In this document: positions 63,838 through 64,000 of the stretch, piece after piece
Layout of the letters: each line of letters opens with the position of its first letter
How positions within the stretch are numbered: the stretch's first letter is position 1
Assembly (NCBI GenBank): GCA_902729315.2
Contig: LR746277.1
Coordinates: forward strand, 2,671,001 to 2,735,000
Source of the DNA: Spirodela intermedia
Lineage: Eukaryota > Streptophyta > Magnoliopsida > Alismatales > Araceae
Reading direction: 5' to 3'
Length of the DNA stretch: 64,000 nt
Notes under the pieces: generated by a model
The model's database searches: none
The model's input: the letters and a program-made list of their open reading frames with translations, nothing else
What the model was told of the DNA's origin: nothing
Made by a program: the position numbers and the translations under genes

Positions 63838-64000
63838 CATCACCATTGTGTGCATCATTTTCTGTCCTATCTTGGAAGGTGTTTGATATAATGGATAAGA
63901 ACACTACTACATTCAGGTGTTTTTATCGAGTTGATGAGACCTCATACTTATGCTCTAGTTTGGCACTTGTCAGTCTCACTGGGACCTATCTTTCGTTATA
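63838..64000. other. Window end, nothing recognised
   Basis: A short flank right of the solo LTR with no recognisable feature. Confidence 0.5.

Overview
The window is nuclear DNA of a flowering plant. It has GT-AG introns, plant-only gene families (LRR receptor kinase, plastid SufE-BolA fusion, NDR1-type LEA_2 protein, isoprenylated HMA protein, CC-NBS-LRR), a Ty1-copia relic, solo LTRs, a plastid DNA insert and many GA/CT microsatellites. The GC-rich receptor kinase and SUFE1 genes beside AT-rich genes recall monocots, but I cannot name a species. All functions are homology calls made by eye.

Gene-rich left third (1-31.4 kb). A KNL1/SPC105-like kinetochore gene runs leftwards off the window edge (minus strand) and shares a 615 bp divergent promoter with the U5 snRNP GTPase gene SNU114/CLO (plus strand, ten exons, 990 aa). 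After a 2.6 kb microsatellite-rich spacer come an RGI3/RGI4-type LRR receptor kinase (one intron) and an intronless plastid SUFE1 gene, both plus. Tail-to-tail with SUFE1 is a ten-exon membrane protein gene of the Arabidopsis At3g27390 family (568 aa, one GC-AG intron). A decayed Ty1-copia element (about 23.9-29.7 kb) with its own nested insertion separates it from a LEA_2/NDR1-like gene (minus). From memory, Arabidopsis chromosome 4 keeps RGI3, SUFE1 and a LEA_2 gene within a few genes of each other (At4g26540, At4g26500, At4g26490), so this looks like an old conserved block.

Repeat-rich right two thirds (31.4-64 kb). The upstream flank of the LEA_2 gene is present twice, at 31.37-37.06 kb and 50.85-53.33 kb; the first copy carries a 2.97 kb insertion missing from the second. 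Between them lie a 1.8 kb LTR copy and an RPM1-type CC-NBS-LRR pseudogene with several frameshifts and a stop. Near the right edge is a small three-exon HMA-domain gene (HIPP type, CaaX end), then an inverted second copy of the LTR with a perfect 5 bp target duplication.

The genes do not form one pathway: they cover chromosome segregation, splicing, peptide signalling, plastid Fe-S assembly, membrane functions and immunity. I found no clearly new multi-gene system. The best leads are the 150-nt in-frame exitron-like intron in the HMA gene, the ndhB plastid fragment inside a KNL1 intron, the duplicated LEA_2 promoter region, and the conserved block RGI-SUFE1-membrane protein-LEA_2.
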